A stretch of 64,000 nucleotides of DNA, from assembly GCA_037903475.1 (NCBI GenBank), contig JBAJFG010000044.1, forward strand, positions 124,001-188,000, read 5' to 3'. Made by a program: the position numbers and the translations under genes. This document shows positions 11,268-22,570 of the stretch, one piece after another (the first letter of the stretch is position 1; each line of letters opens with the position of its first letter). The notes under the pieces were generated by a model. That model was given only the letters and a program-made list of their open reading frames with translations. It searched no databases and was not told the origin of the DNA. This stretch comes from Ancylostoma caninum. Lineage: Eukaryota > Nematoda > Chromadorea > Rhabditida > Ancylostomatidae.

Positions 11268-11611
11268 GTACAATGCCAAGAGAACAATCAATAATTGATT
11301 GATTATATTGGTAAGAGTCTGAGAGTAATTCACAAGGTACAGTACACAAGGTGAGTGTGATTCAGCAATTGTTTACACAGTATATAAATCCTAAGCTAAC
11401 GAGCAAACTTGCTCAGGTACTTATCTATTTCATTCTGTGTTTTGGCGAACGCGGCAAAATAAACTTCTTGGAAAATCCCTAAACATCGTGGATCCAATGA
11501 CTTTGTGGATACATAAGTACAGAAACATAAATATGGGTATCGTATGAGAAAAGTCGTGTTCATTCGTCTCAAATAACTTGAGCAGAGAACCAGGATTGTT
11601 ACAGTTTTTCC

Positions 11612-11647
11612 GGCTTACGTTTCGGCGTCGTTGCCATCGTCAGAGCC
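11612..11647 (-). ncRNA. Hammerhead-ribozyme-like motif, probably from a Penelope-like or related retroelement
   Basis: Read on the minus strand: GGCT, CTGACGA, a 13-nt segment that can form a GGC/GCC stem, GAAAC, GTA, AGCC. CTGACGA and GAAAC are the two conserved hammerhead core strands, and the flanking GGCT/AGCC can pair. A related copy with identical spacing is at 45510-45546. Stem II has an extra U and stem III would be minimal, so catalysis is uncertain. Hammerheads of this compact type are known from Penelope-like elements; the assignment is inference. Confidence 0.3.
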
Positions 11648-11746
11648 TGGAAAGTCAAAACCAAATGTAGTACATACATATATCCTCTGAAACGCACAAG
11701 TACGAAAAATAAGAGAAGGATAAGAGGAGTAATACCCCTGTTCATT

Positions 11747-13155
11747 TGTTTTATTTATTTATTTATTTGGAGACGCGGGCTAAGCCACGCGTAAATAAGT
11801 ACAATAACATATCAGTTATCATCAACATATGAAGCGACATCAACATGTTCATACATTCAATGGTTTCAAAGAAGTTCTCCTGACAAGCTTTCTGAAAGCT
11901 TGCAAAGACAATTCAATCAAATGCTCATTTTTAGCTAGCAACAAGTTGAACTCATTTACAGCTCTATAAATGAAGAATCTCGACCTAGCCTGTGACCTTG
12001 CAACTGGGACATAGAGCTTGAGCTTTTCTCTTCTGGTTCTCGTCAGCGGTACTCCAAAAAATTCAACAGGATTCGAAGAAAGCTTTCCTTTAATTATCTT
12101 GAACATCATTAATAAATCACTATTACTCCTTCTATTTGCAAGGTTGGTAAACCAAGTAACTTTGCTCTCTTCTCACAATTAGGTACTTGATCATAGTTCA
12201 TTCTGAAGCATCTCATTACTAGTTTTCGCGTAAAACTGTTTTGAACACTTTCCAACAAATTTTGTATCCTTCTTCTTGAAAGGATTGAAAATAGTCCTTC
12301 CACACTCCACTATAGGTCGTACGTAGGATTTATAGGCACGCAAAAAGACTTGAGGATTTGTAGTTCTCAAGGCTTTGAACAAGTTATAAGTACGATAATT
12401 CGCCTTTTTAACTATGGCTCTATAATGATAATCGAAACTTAATTTGTTTGTTATGAGGAAACCAAGGTCTCTCATTTCCTTGACTAGATTTAGGACTGCT
12501 CCTCTAAGTGTATATAAGGGGTGCCTGGAAGTTTCTTTTGTTCCAATAACCATACATTTAGTTTTTTTCAGATGCAATGGGTAGTTCTCAAATAGCCGCC
12601 CATTTATCTATGTAATCAATAGCTGCCTGAACAGCACATGAATCTTCAGCTTTCTCTAAACTCTTATAAATTTTTATGTCATCCGCATACATTTTGCAAA
12701 CTACTCCAAATTTGGAGACGGATTCTGGTAGTTCATAGGTATACAAAATAAATAATAGAGGAGATAATACTCCTCCTTGGGGGACGCCGCTGTAAGCTGA
12801 GGAAACCTCAGAATACTGATCTCTTACACGTACTTGATAAGTCCTACCAGTAAGGAAATCACGTATCCAATTCATTATCATTGGGTGAATACCGATCAGT
12901 TCCATTTTGTATAGCAGCTTATCTGTTGGGATCAAAAGCTTTCGAGAAATCAAAAAATATCACATCTGTTTGTTTTTTGGATTCAATGGCTCTCGACCAG
13001 TCGTTCATGGAAGTAAGTACTGCTGTTTCAACAGATCTACCTTTAAGGAAACCATATTGATTGTCCGAGATAATATTATTCTTCTCAATATGTTCCAATA
13101 CATGTTTCTTTACAATTTTTTCAGATGTTCTTGCAAAAAGTGAGGTTATACTCAC
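11747..13155 (-). mobile_element. Second CR1-like LINE fragment, frameshifted
   Basis: Minus-strand reverse-transcriptase pieces lie in several frames: 13155-12919 (QYGFLKGRS, motif A FFDFSKAFD), 12953-12588 (GVPQGGVLSPLLFILYTYEL, catalytic YADD), 12577-12191 (SYVRPIVECGRTIFNPFKK) and 12303-11849 (C-terminus). Frameshifts near 12950, 12580 and 12250-12200 show it is dead. A (TTTA)n tract at 11747-11767 marks the 3' tail. The 5' end is truncated near 13155. It is clearly diverged from the 4668-7560 element. Confidence 0.7.
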
Positions 13156-13246
13156 AGGTCTGTAGTTGTTGATTTCATGATAAACAATTCATATATTCCA
13201 AGAGTATAAAGGCATTGAAAATGGTGGGCATCTACCATTGTTCATC

Positions 13247-13444
13247 ATGACGTGCAGTGAAGAACGTTGTCAAAGGACGAAAATGGCAATTGCCGTTGGT
13301 GCAGCACTCGTTGTTGGATTCGTTATCTACATTTACTTTAACAGGAAAAAAGTGAGGCGGATCATTCTCTACTGGTTACCATTTCTATAGAAGAGCAGCG
13401 TAGTGCTATGTTTCCAGGGATCACGACGTCGTGCCGACTACTGA
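13247..13444 (+). CDS. Predicted 43-aa single-pass membrane microprotein
   Basis: Exon 13247-13351 (35 codons, MTCSEERCQRTK then a helix MAIAVGAALVVGFVIYIYF then NRKK) ends at a phase-0 GTGAGG donor. A 67-bp intron ends in TTTCCAG, and exon 13418-13444 adds GSRRRADY and a TGA. The result is a short Cys-containing N-terminus, one transmembrane helix and a strongly basic tail. Positive charges on both sides of the helix make topology uncertain. The first exon matches in length, layout and phase the first exon of the 254-aa minus-strand gene (53415). Alternatively the second exon may use another acceptor and be longer. Confidence 0.4.
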
Positions 13445-14587
13445 GTCCACGACTTTGTTGCCGAAAACAACTACTGCAGCACACGAAATGTTTTCTGTTG
13501 AAAGCCAAATTTTCAGCAATGTTCTGCTTTTTGTTTCAATTCTTGTGTGCAAAGTGGAGCTTATCCCAAGAATGAGATCTGGTCATCCACTGTTCAGACG
13601 TAAATAAATCGTTCATTAGCTACCGTCGTGGTACATGTTTATAATCCTGGTCATCCTGGTAAATTCGCAAGTTAGCATTCGTAAGGCAGTGACACTGTTT
13701 TGCAACGGTTATGACAGATTCTGGCTTTCACAAAGTGGCTCTTGACAGTTTCAATCGATCCCCACCCGTCCTAGCAGATTAGGCCTAGGCATACTTCAAG
13801 CGACGCGATTTGGTCGCCACGACTAAGTTTTGCACGAGCGATCCACTCGCGGCGACTGCGTTGCGTGCTTGGGCATAACTCATTTAATGATTGGCGATGC
13901 CACTGAATCATTTGCACTCATTCACATTTGTTTCCCGTACCTTGCGGTTGTAAAAGCTTTCTGTGGTTGGATTGTTGCTTCTGATACGTTTTGGAAGGCT
14001 ATTTTAGAGTTTCGAACTGGTTCTAATTCTCTATTTGACCTATTGACCATAATTATTGCGGTTTTTTTGGAATTTTAATAAAGCATGCGCAATTTGAGTG
14101 TATGCGAAGTCGGTTAGGAGAATCACTCTGAAATACTGGACTTTGAGAAGGAATTAAGAAGATATGACTTAGAAAAAGAGAAAGACTTGCACATTTTCCC
14201 ATCATATCTCGAGAGGAAGTCTAGTGCAGTAAGAGACCTACATAAATGAATCGAAATAAATGAAATTTCTGAGAAAAAAGCAAGAAACCGAGCGAGTCCG
14301 TCGCGTCGCAACGTCTAGAGGTAGCGAAGCGATTGCGTGAGAAATGAGGTATGTAAATCGCGGTGAAAAGGGAGTTGAGGGGGGGGGCACTCCTGTGAAG
14401 CCTAAGCCTAAGCGTTAGGCTTAGGCTTGGGCTTAGGCTGGTGCTTTTACTTGGGCTTACAAGGTGAAGCCATGACCTTTTATAGGGTGGCCCCCCCCCC
14501 AACTCCCTTTTCACCTAAATCGCTGAAGACTCACCAAATGAAGTATGCCCGGGCCGTAGCTGACCGGCGGTTTGATCGCCACACCAT

Positions 14588-15770
14588 TCCTCATGAGATT
14601 TTAGGGCAATTTATACTGGATGCGTGCGACTGACGCGCGTGCGTCTATATGATGAAGAATAGGGCTCAGTCGCATAGCAGTCGCATCGCAGTCGCAGCTT
14701 AGACGCACGCGTCTGCGACCTCGCGGCAACCGCGCGTTCTTTTCATTGAGGATCTACTCAGACAATTTCGGGGGCAAAACCCGTTCCGAACGAGCGGGGG
14801 GCGAGGGTCGAAACGAGCGTTTAGGTGTTTCCGCCCGAGAAGTAGTCGCGTTCAGGCCGCTGTAGGGCCGCTGAAAACGGGGCTTGCATTCCTATCCGCC
14901 CGAGTACTGTCCGCATTCAGGCCGCTATGAGCCCGCAAACCACCAGGCGCTACTGCTTCTAATCCAGCACACAAGGCGGTATTCTCCACAACTACCTGTC
15001 AGCTGGACGCTGGCACCGTGACAACCTCTGTCAGCTTGGTCACTGCTTGGGCACAGTGTCGCACCGAGCAGCTTCCGGTTCGAAGCTACTGTGGATTCAA
15101 AGTGATCCACCGGAGTATAAAAGCAACACAAATATGCAAATTCTCATCAGAAATTCGAAAAGATTGCTGTTTGCAAGCCATATTCATGGTTTCGTAGTAC
15201 TAGCCTCCTTCTATTACTGAGAGGATTCGAACCAACCTTACCATTCTTTATGAATGACTGAGAGTCCGCTGCTTTATCCACTAGGCCATCCATGCCGCCG
15301 ATCTCTTTCATACCGGTGTTGGCATCATCCTTTATCACGTCCGTATTACCACCAACCAACCATTCCGACCGAGCCATTTCCTTATTGAGCCGAAATATGG
15401 AGTCGTTCAGGCCGCTTTTTGGAGATTTTTGCCGGCGGTCAGTGGCCGCGGAAAGCGGGCCAATGCCCAACATTCTTCACATAGCGGGCCGAACCCCGAC
15501 GGTGGTGCATCAGCCCGAATGACTCTGCGTTCAGGCCGCGATTCGCCCGACAGCGCGTTTGGCCCGCTACATGCGTGGTTTCGCCCGCTGTTTGCCCGCT
15601 ATTGGTCCTCGTTCAAACGTTTCGTCGGGGATTTGCCGGCGGTTGGAACGGGATTTGCTTCCGAAATTGTCTGAGTACATGCCGTCTTGACCGGTCTCCA
15701 TGGAAAATCCAATGTAAGTGGATGCGTGCGATTGATGAGCGACTGACGCACGCAGCTGGTATAAATTACT
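14588..15770. mobile_element. GGGCAATTTATAC MITE split by a ~915-bp element
   Basis: The MITE starts AGGGCAATTTATACTGGATG and ends GGTATAAATTACT near 15770, as in the intact copy at 57107-57354. It is interrupted by 14757-15674, whose ends are CTCAGACAATTTCGG and GAAATTGTCTGAG next to TA/TAC. The insert contains repeated GTTCAGGCCGC motifs and a tRNA-like segment. Confidence 0.55.
15223..15296 (-). other. tRNA-like sequence with box A and box B (SINE-like)
   Basis: On the minus strand, box A TGGCCTAGTGG (15288-15278) and box B GGTTCGAATCC (15233-15223) match RNA polymerase III internal promoter consensus at tRNA-like spacing. The anticodon arm cannot form a normal 7-nt loop, so this is not a functional tRNA. 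It lies inside the repeated 915-bp element, suggesting a tRNA-derived component. Confidence 0.45.
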
Positions 15771-16062
15771 CTTTTGTAAAAATCGGCCGCGCGTCTACGG
15801 ATTGCTTCTGAAAGTGAAGGCGCGTGGAATGACCACGGCAGCTTTTGTAATGTTTGCAAGTTAAATCGCGTGGCGACCAAATCGCCATTGCTGCAAGTAT
15901 GCCCAGCCCGATTAGAAAAGACATGACACACGTCAACGCACATTAAGCCGTAGCGGGACTGCATCGCAGGGCTCTGCGGTTGCAGTGAGGCTGGTTCGAT
16001 CCAATTTTTACATTTAACTTTGTAAGTTACAGCATGTACTTATACGGTGTGATCCCTTCCAT

Positions 16063-17226
16063 TTTAGGGCAATTTATACTAGCTGCGTGCGTCAGTCGCG
16101 CATCAGTCGCACGCATCCATTTGCAAGGGAGTTTCGATGAAGACCGGTCAACACGGCATGTACCTCAGACAATTTCGGGGGCAAATCCCGTTCCGAACGA
16201 GTGGGGGGCGAGGGTCGAAACGAGCGTTTGGGTGTTTTCGCGCGAGAAGTAGTCGCGTTCAGGCCGCTGTGGGGCCGCTGAAAACGGGGTTTCCATTCCT
16301 ATCCGCCCGCGTACTGTCCGCGTTCAGGCCGCCATGAGCCCGCAGACTACCAGGCGCTAGTGCTCCTAATCTAGCGCACAAGGTGGTATTCTCCACAATT
16401 ACCTGTCAGCTGGACGCACCGTGACAACCAGCTTGGTCACTGCTTGGGCACAGTCTCGCACGGAGGAGCTGCGGGTTCGAAGCTATTGTGGATCCAAAGT
16501 GATCCACCGGAGTAAAAAAGGAACACAAATAAGCAAATTCTTATCAGAAATACGAAAAGATGGCTGTTTGCAAGGCATGTCCATGGTTTCGTAGTGCTAG
16601 CCTTTTTCTAGTACTGAGAGGATTCGAACCAACCTGACCATTCTTTATGAACGACTGAGAGTCCGCTGCTTTATCCACTAGGCCATCCATGCTGCTGATC
16701 TCTTCCATACCGGTGTTGCCTTCATCCTTTATCACGTGCGTACTACCACCAACCAATCATTCCGACCGGGCCATTCCCTTATTGAGCCAAAATATGTAGT
16801 CGTTCAGACCGCTTTTTGGAGAAATTTGCCGGCGGTCAGTGGCCGCAGAAAGCGGGCAGATGCTCGACACTCTTCACATAGCGGGCCGAACCCCGACGGA
16901 GGTGCTTTAGCCCGAATGACTCTGCGTTCAGCCCGCGATTCGCCCGACAGCGCGTTTTGCCCGCAACATTCGTGGTTTGCGCCCGCTGTTTGTCCGCTAT
17001 TGGTCCTCGTTCAAACGTTTCGTCAGGGATTTGCTGGCGGTTGGAACGGGATTTGCCCCCGAAATTGTCTGAGTACGTCCTCAATGAAAAGAACGCGCGA
17101 AAGCCGCGAAGCCGCAAACGCGTGCGTCTGAGTTGCGACTGCGATGCGACTGCTATGCGACTTGGCCCTATTCTTCATCATATAGACGCACGCGCGTCAG
17201 TCGTACGCATCCAGTATAATTTGCCC
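16063..17226. mobile_element. Second GGGCAATTTATAC MITE split by the same element
   Basis: The left end is AGGGCAATTTATACTAGCTG and the right end CCAGTATAATTTGCCC. The insert 16161-17074 (CTCAGACAATTTCGGGGGC to GAAATTGTCTGAG) is flanked by TAC on both sides. It is a close direct copy of 14757-15674. The outer MITE halves are in opposite orientation to the copy at 14588, contributing to the large palindrome. Confidence 0.55.
16620..16693 (-). other. Second tRNA-like box A/box B segment
   Basis: Duplicate of the segment at 15223-15296 within the second insert; box B complement at 16620-16630, box A complement at 16675-16685. Both promoter boxes are conserved between copies. Confidence 0.45.
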
Positions 17227-18373
17227 TTTTATGTTTTCCAACCGTCACTCTGTAAAATCTCCTACATACCAGACGCATCTACTACGATGTTCATTGGCGA
17301 TACATTTGGCGAGGTTCGTTTGGCAACCTCGCAGACGAGATTGCCAACTACGAAGTCCCGTAAAATACATTGCCAAACAAAACTCGTCAAATGTATCGCC
17401 AAACGAAACTTGCCAATTGTGTCATGCCTTTTCTAATCGGGCTGGGCATACTTGCAGCGATGGCGATTTGGTCACCACGCGATTTAACTTGCAAACATCA
17501 CATAAGCTACCGTAGTCATTCCACGCGCCTTCACTTTCAAAAGCAATCCGTAGACGCGCAACCGATTTTTACAAAATCTCATGAGGAGTGGTGTGGCGAT
17601 CAAATCGCCGGTCAGCTACGGCCCGGGCATACTTCATTTGGTGAGTCTTCAGCGATCTACCTCGTTTCTCACGCAATCGCGTCGCTACCTCTAGACGTTG
17701 CGACGCGACGGAATCGCTCGGTTTCTTGCTTTTTTTCTCAGAAATTTCATTTATTTCGATTCATTTATGTAGGTCTCTTACTGCACTAGACTTCCTCTCG
17801 AGATTTGATGAGAAAATGTGCAAGTCTTTCTCTTTTTCTGAGTCATATCCTCTTAATTCCTTCTCAAAGTCCAGTATTTCAGAGTGATTCTCCTAACCGA
17901 CTTCGCATACACTCAAATTGCGCATGCTTTATTAAAATTCCAAAAAAAAAAACGCAATAATTATGGTCAATAGGTCAAATAGAGAGTTAGAACCAGTTCG
18001 AAACTCTAAAATAGCTTTCCAAAACGAATCAGAAGCCACAATCCAACTATAGAAAACTTTTACAACCGCAAGGTACGGGAAACAAATGTGAATGAGTGCA
18101 AATGATTCAATGGCATCGCAAATCATTAAATGAGGTATGCCCAAGCACGCAACGCAGTCGCCGCGAGTGGATCGCTCGTGCAAGACTTAGTCGTGGCGAC
18201 CAAATCGCGTCGCTTGAAGTATGCCCAGGCCTTAAAACTATATTTGTAGTTCACCGGAGTCCGATCCAGTCGGATAACAAATTATACGTATCGATCGTCG
18301 GATAACGAAGATCAATACGTATCTTTTGTTATTCGACCGGGTCGGACACCGATGCACTATAAATGTAGCTTAA

Positions 18374-19535
18374 AGGCAGGGGCCACCTTACCTTCGTAGT
18401 TGAGGTAATTGCAGATTCTGCATCTCCTTGACACGCTGAATGCAGCGACATAGGTAAATTGTCTCGAAACCGCCTTTAAAGGCAGCACCCACGAAAATTT
18501 TCGACCCCGAGATTTTGTTACAGTAAGGGGTAATCTCGTGCGGTGAACACTGTTACAATGCCCAGAAAAGTCAAAACCTTCAAAATCCCCCTTTTCTCCG
18601 ATCTCTTAGCTCATCGCCTTTGAGCAGGTTGGGCCGAGTTGCGCGACTTATTCAATGTGGACCGATCCAAAAAGTCGATACCGCTGCCGTTTTTGTCAGC
18701 TGTTTTGACGACGAAGTCGGTTTTTTGCATCGTTTTGCAGCGTTCCTAAGGTTGATGGAGGGAAAGGAAATCCCAAAATCCTGGCCTGACTAGTCAAAGT
18801 TTCGCAAACACACCAATGAATTCTAAAGTGATCCCAGAAGCATGAAACAACTCGAAAATGAGGCACAGGCGGAAATCAGTCATATAAGCAATTGAACAAG
18901 TGGATTTTTTGTAAAATGACGAATAGAAAAATAGGTTTTGCTTAGAAATGTGAAAGAGTAAAGCTAAGAACTAACAAACAGGTTTAAAATTAGAAGAAAC
19001 AGAATGGCTGGCCACCAAATCAGCTGGTAGAAATGCTCCGCTGCCGCCACAACTCGATCGAACGACCCCACGCTGATCCTGCTGATCCCGGATCTTGAAC
19101 ATTTGACTAATTATATCCTAGAAACGGTTGAGTACTCCGCTCTACTTTCTACGTCGATTTGCTCGGACTATTGCTAAGGTTCGAAAACCATCAAAATCTC
19201 AGACATGAAAATTTCCGTGGGTGCTGCCTTTAAACTCGCCTTCCGGAAAGGGGTATGTAACAGTTTGCCAACCCGAGTTGGCGTGTGAAGCCGTTGATCT
19301 TATCGATTGAACACGCCAAGACTCGTTGTTGACCAACGCGGCAGCCGTGACAGACAGCCTGCACAGCTTGGAGCGATCCGCCTCCAGGCTCCAAATTTTT
19401 GGCCAGTTCGAGCCTTTGAAAAACAGGGCTTTCGTCACTTCTGTGCCTGTTAATGTACATCCCAGGGACCAACATGGCGAGAAGGTCTAGGACGTGTCTA
19501 TATCTCCAACAGCTGAATCAGGTGGGCCACTGCCT
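18374..19535. mobile_element. TTAA-flanked MITE containing a second TTAA element
   Basis: TTAA at 18370-18373 and 19536-19539 flank inverted ends AGGCAGGGGCCACC and GGTGGGCCACTGCCT. The counterpart in the duplicated region (58215-58620) is only 406 bp and lacks the internal insertion, confirming the boundaries. TTAA targets are characteristic of piggyBac-type elements. Confidence 0.7.
18480..19229. mobile_element. 750-bp TTAA element nested in the outer MITE
   Basis: TTAA at 18476-18479 and 19230-19233 flank inverted ends AGGCAGCACCCACG and CGTGGGTGCTGCCT. The duplicate locus at about 58315 keeps the unoccupied sequence (ACCTTCAAAC), so this is a later insertion. No ORF of transposase size; non-autonomous. 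Confidence 0.7.
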
Positions 19536-20847
19536 TTAAGGGCCATGGCATACTGCGCAACGACGCTGTCGCAGGGACCGTTCACCATCAAAGGTTTTCG
19601 CACAATTGCTCCATACCAGCACGCTATTCCACGCAAACTCCGAGATAAGATACATTTTGCTCTCATCGTCTCCATTCATTTTTTTTCACCGCGGCAGTGT
19701 CGTAGTGAAGTATGTCAGGGACCTGAGAATGAAATGAAAGTGTTATCTCACAGAATCGCTATCTTATCTCGCTAACAGATTTTCTCGCCCTTTGTATTGC
19801 CATACATTTGTAAAATGTATCGCCAACGGATTCTCCCGCCTTTTCTTTTGCAAAGCAGAATCTATACTCATTCTCCTGGAAAATATATTGCCATGCAGAG
19901 ATTTATCCCGTGAAATGTTTTGCCAAACACATTTTCTCGCCAAATGTAGCGCCACCAAACATCAGAGTTTACTTAATATAAAACTCCCCCTCATTCCCTC
20001 TTCTGTCCACCCGAGTAACTCGGTCATCCTTTCCCAACGAGCCAACTGAGGCCAACAGTGCCTGCGTCCATCGTAGGATTTGTTGAAGTTGGTCACAGTG
20101 CTCGTTCCCACCATAATTAAACCTAGGTCCGCAGCAAAATCTGAGGAAGCAAAGTTATCACGAGTGCTACCTTCAGTTCTGTACTACGACCATATTTCAT
20201 AGTTTTGCACAACTTTCGTCAAACACGCCAAACACTACACGCACTAGGAAGTTCACTTATAGTTTACTCATGAGTTTTAGTGGATGCACTAGAGGATTAT
20301 TCAAAAAGTGTTACGGTAGTTTCGTGGAGCAGTTTACTAGGAGCCTGAGTTGCCGCGGGACTCGGACTTCTGTTTCCCCACTTTTAGGTGGTACTGTCAA
20401 GCGATTTGCATTGTCCATCGATTTGCATTGTCCATCATCTACATGATCGCTATAGCTGAACAGGTGGGTGTTCGCTGGTAGATACTGCACAGAAAATGTG
20501 GGCTTATTGTTGAACGTGGGCTATGATTCGTGCACTTCCGTCTCCGTATGCACTTTCGTGCAGCTATGATTGAAAAGAGCAAAGTCAGTACAAATTTGCA
20601 GTGGGGGGAGGGTGAGGGGTGGGCCGCGGTCAAACAAGTGAACAATAGAGGTGAATGGATTTCATTTTGAACGATATTAATGATCACGTGAAAATATGAG
20701 AGCTCAGGCCAGGATCGATGCTGGCTGCCCCTTTAAAAGAGTCGGGAAGATGGCACTTTCGTCCAGCTATGATTGCTTACCACTTCATTGGATTCGTGGT
20801 ACCTTTTCATTCTAATGTAATTCTGTGTTCACAGTAAAAATAATGAT

Positions 20848-22570
20848 ATGATATTTCAGGCTCTTCTTTTACCCTTGGCTTTGTCTCAAGGTCAGAGTTT
20901 AATCCCGTTTGGAATGGAAATGTGGTATTGCCACAGTGTGCCTTGTAGCGGACCACAACTGAGAAACCTCTTTTTAGATCTTTGCCCGAATAGCACCTTT
21001 GACAAGGATGTGATCGACGAATTGGTTCTTGGCCACATCAACGACCATCGTTATAAACTGCTGAGAGGTCTACAGCTAAATGGACCTTGGCAGGGTAAAG
21101 ACAAATGGACCCCGGAAACGCAGGGATATGGAAAGAAGCTGCCAACGGGCAAGACAATGAACAAATTGGTTGGTTAAACTTTTATTTAGTGCAATAAATG
21201 CCAGAAGCAAAGAAAGCATTTGCCTTCCAACATACCTTGAAATGTGAAACATTCTGAAATTATCTCGGCGAGAAACAGTGCTTTAGTATATATTAGCATT
21301 AGCATTGGTATTACCATCAGCATCACAAAGCAAAATTACAGGGCAAAACCTTAATCAAACTACCTGTCTTTCGTTGATCATCGGGCCATGTACCATATCT
21401 TCTTTGAGATAGGAAATTGTTCGCAAAGAGTTCATAGACACATTTCAGGAGTGGAGCTGTAAACTTGAAAAGAACGCGAAAGCTGCACTGGATCCCAAGT
21501 GTACAGACGTTGTACCTAACGCTCCTCAAGGAAAGACTGGATTGTTTTACAAGTATGCCCAGTACAGCTTTTTTCACTTTCCAGGTATCCTCATTTGCTT
21601 CTTTGAGCAGATGATCATTTCAAAGATTCAGTGGTTACTGTGGTACATATGTAAACCTGAACAGAGTAGATATCGAAAAATACTGCATCAAATTTGTGGA
21701 AGCAATCTGTGCTATGTAAAAGTATCTGACATCTAGAAATAATTCGGCAAATTCAGGAAGCGTAAACTGGTAAGACAAGTAACTCGGACTCCACTAATAC
21801 ATAAATGAGCATATAAAACTGTCCCAGACGTGAGAGACCATGATAAAGAAAAGCGTTTTAGGATATAGGGAGCACGCATGTCAAACGCTCGCATCTAGTC
21901 TGAATTGCTCTTATACAGTTTTGCAATCATAATAGCGATCTTCCTTTCAGGGCAGACATTGACTGGGAAGTGCCCGACATAACATCGGCAGCATGGGCAT
22001 GGATGGAACAAATCGAAAAATTTGCTGTAAGCGACGACGCCATCTCAGATAAACAGGTTACCTTTAAAGACCATGACCTGCGTGAGTACCTCAACGTGAG
22101 TTTACTTCTTTATTCGTCCAACAAGACGTCGTCTACAAATGTCTGGTAGTGTAGAATATAAGTTTCTTCTAGCTCATGAAACCTTCCACCAAGAGAATCG
22201 GATGCGCAGAGGTGCTCTGCAAAGAAAACGGTGTAAACAAGTACAGAGCGTTCTGCATCACTGACAGAGAGTACGTGTTTGAAATCTATCTACAGGAACT
22301 TCTGCCTTCCAGGGCCGTGTTCATCTTCTTAGGGGGTTGCAGTTTTCTTAGGAGGTTCTACTTACCTCCTATGGGAAAGAAATAAACGCTGAGCTTTAGT
22401 GAGATCATATGTTTTACTTTTCGTATATAATTTCTCAATCATTTGCTTTCAGACCACTCAAAGACAACGATATGGTGTATAAGGCTGGGAAAGGTGGCTG
22501 CGACAAAGGAGAGAACTGTCCGAATGGATTCACATGCGAAATTGGAATGTGTGCGAGAACAAAACCATAG
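20848..22570 (+). CDS. Secreted CAP/SCP-TAPS (ASP-like) protein, copy A, ~261 aa
   Basis: Five exons: 20848-21168, 21449-21552, 21951-22095, 22173-22270 and 22453-22570 (TAG); introns are phase 0, 2, 0, 2. The N-terminus MIFQALLLPLALSQG is a likely signal peptide, though TTTCAG inside it could be an acceptor for an unseen first exon. CAP features follow: GHINDHRYKLLRG (the H-N-x-x-R helix), LEWSCKLEKNAKAAL, AWAWMEQIEKFA, STKRIGCAEVLC, and a C-terminal Cys hinge (GGCDKGENCPNGFTC). The usual GHYTQxxW motif is replaced by REYLNLMKP, so the canonical His of the CAP cavity is absent. N-glycosylation is possible at NST. CAP proteins of parasitic nematodes are secreted and linked to host interaction; the role of this member is not known. 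An AATAAA lies at 22613-22618. Confidence 0.85.

Larger units (their letters stand above)
13782..18233. mobile_element. 4.4-kb foldback structure with nested MITEs
   Basis: The left arm (from 13782, AGGCCTAGGCATACTTCAAG) and right arm (to 18233) are inverted copies over more than 500 bp. The 13830-14078 and 18183-17932 reading frames are the same sequence on opposite strands. Pairing continues through 14230-14640 and 17160-17790. The centre holds two further elements (14588-15770 and 16063-17226). No transposase ORF is visible. Confidence 0.65.

Noticed and set aside
13830..14078. 82-aa ORF and its mirror at 17932-18183
   Set aside because: The two are the inverted arms of the foldback element; no transposase or known domain, and the sequence is explained by the repeat.
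21553..21590. Alternative exon 2 end of CAP copy A at TTTCCAG/GTATCC
   Set aside because: It gives the wrong phase for exon 3 and the donor-like site is not preserved in copy B; the GTATGC donor at 21553 (60637 in copy B) restores the frame in both.
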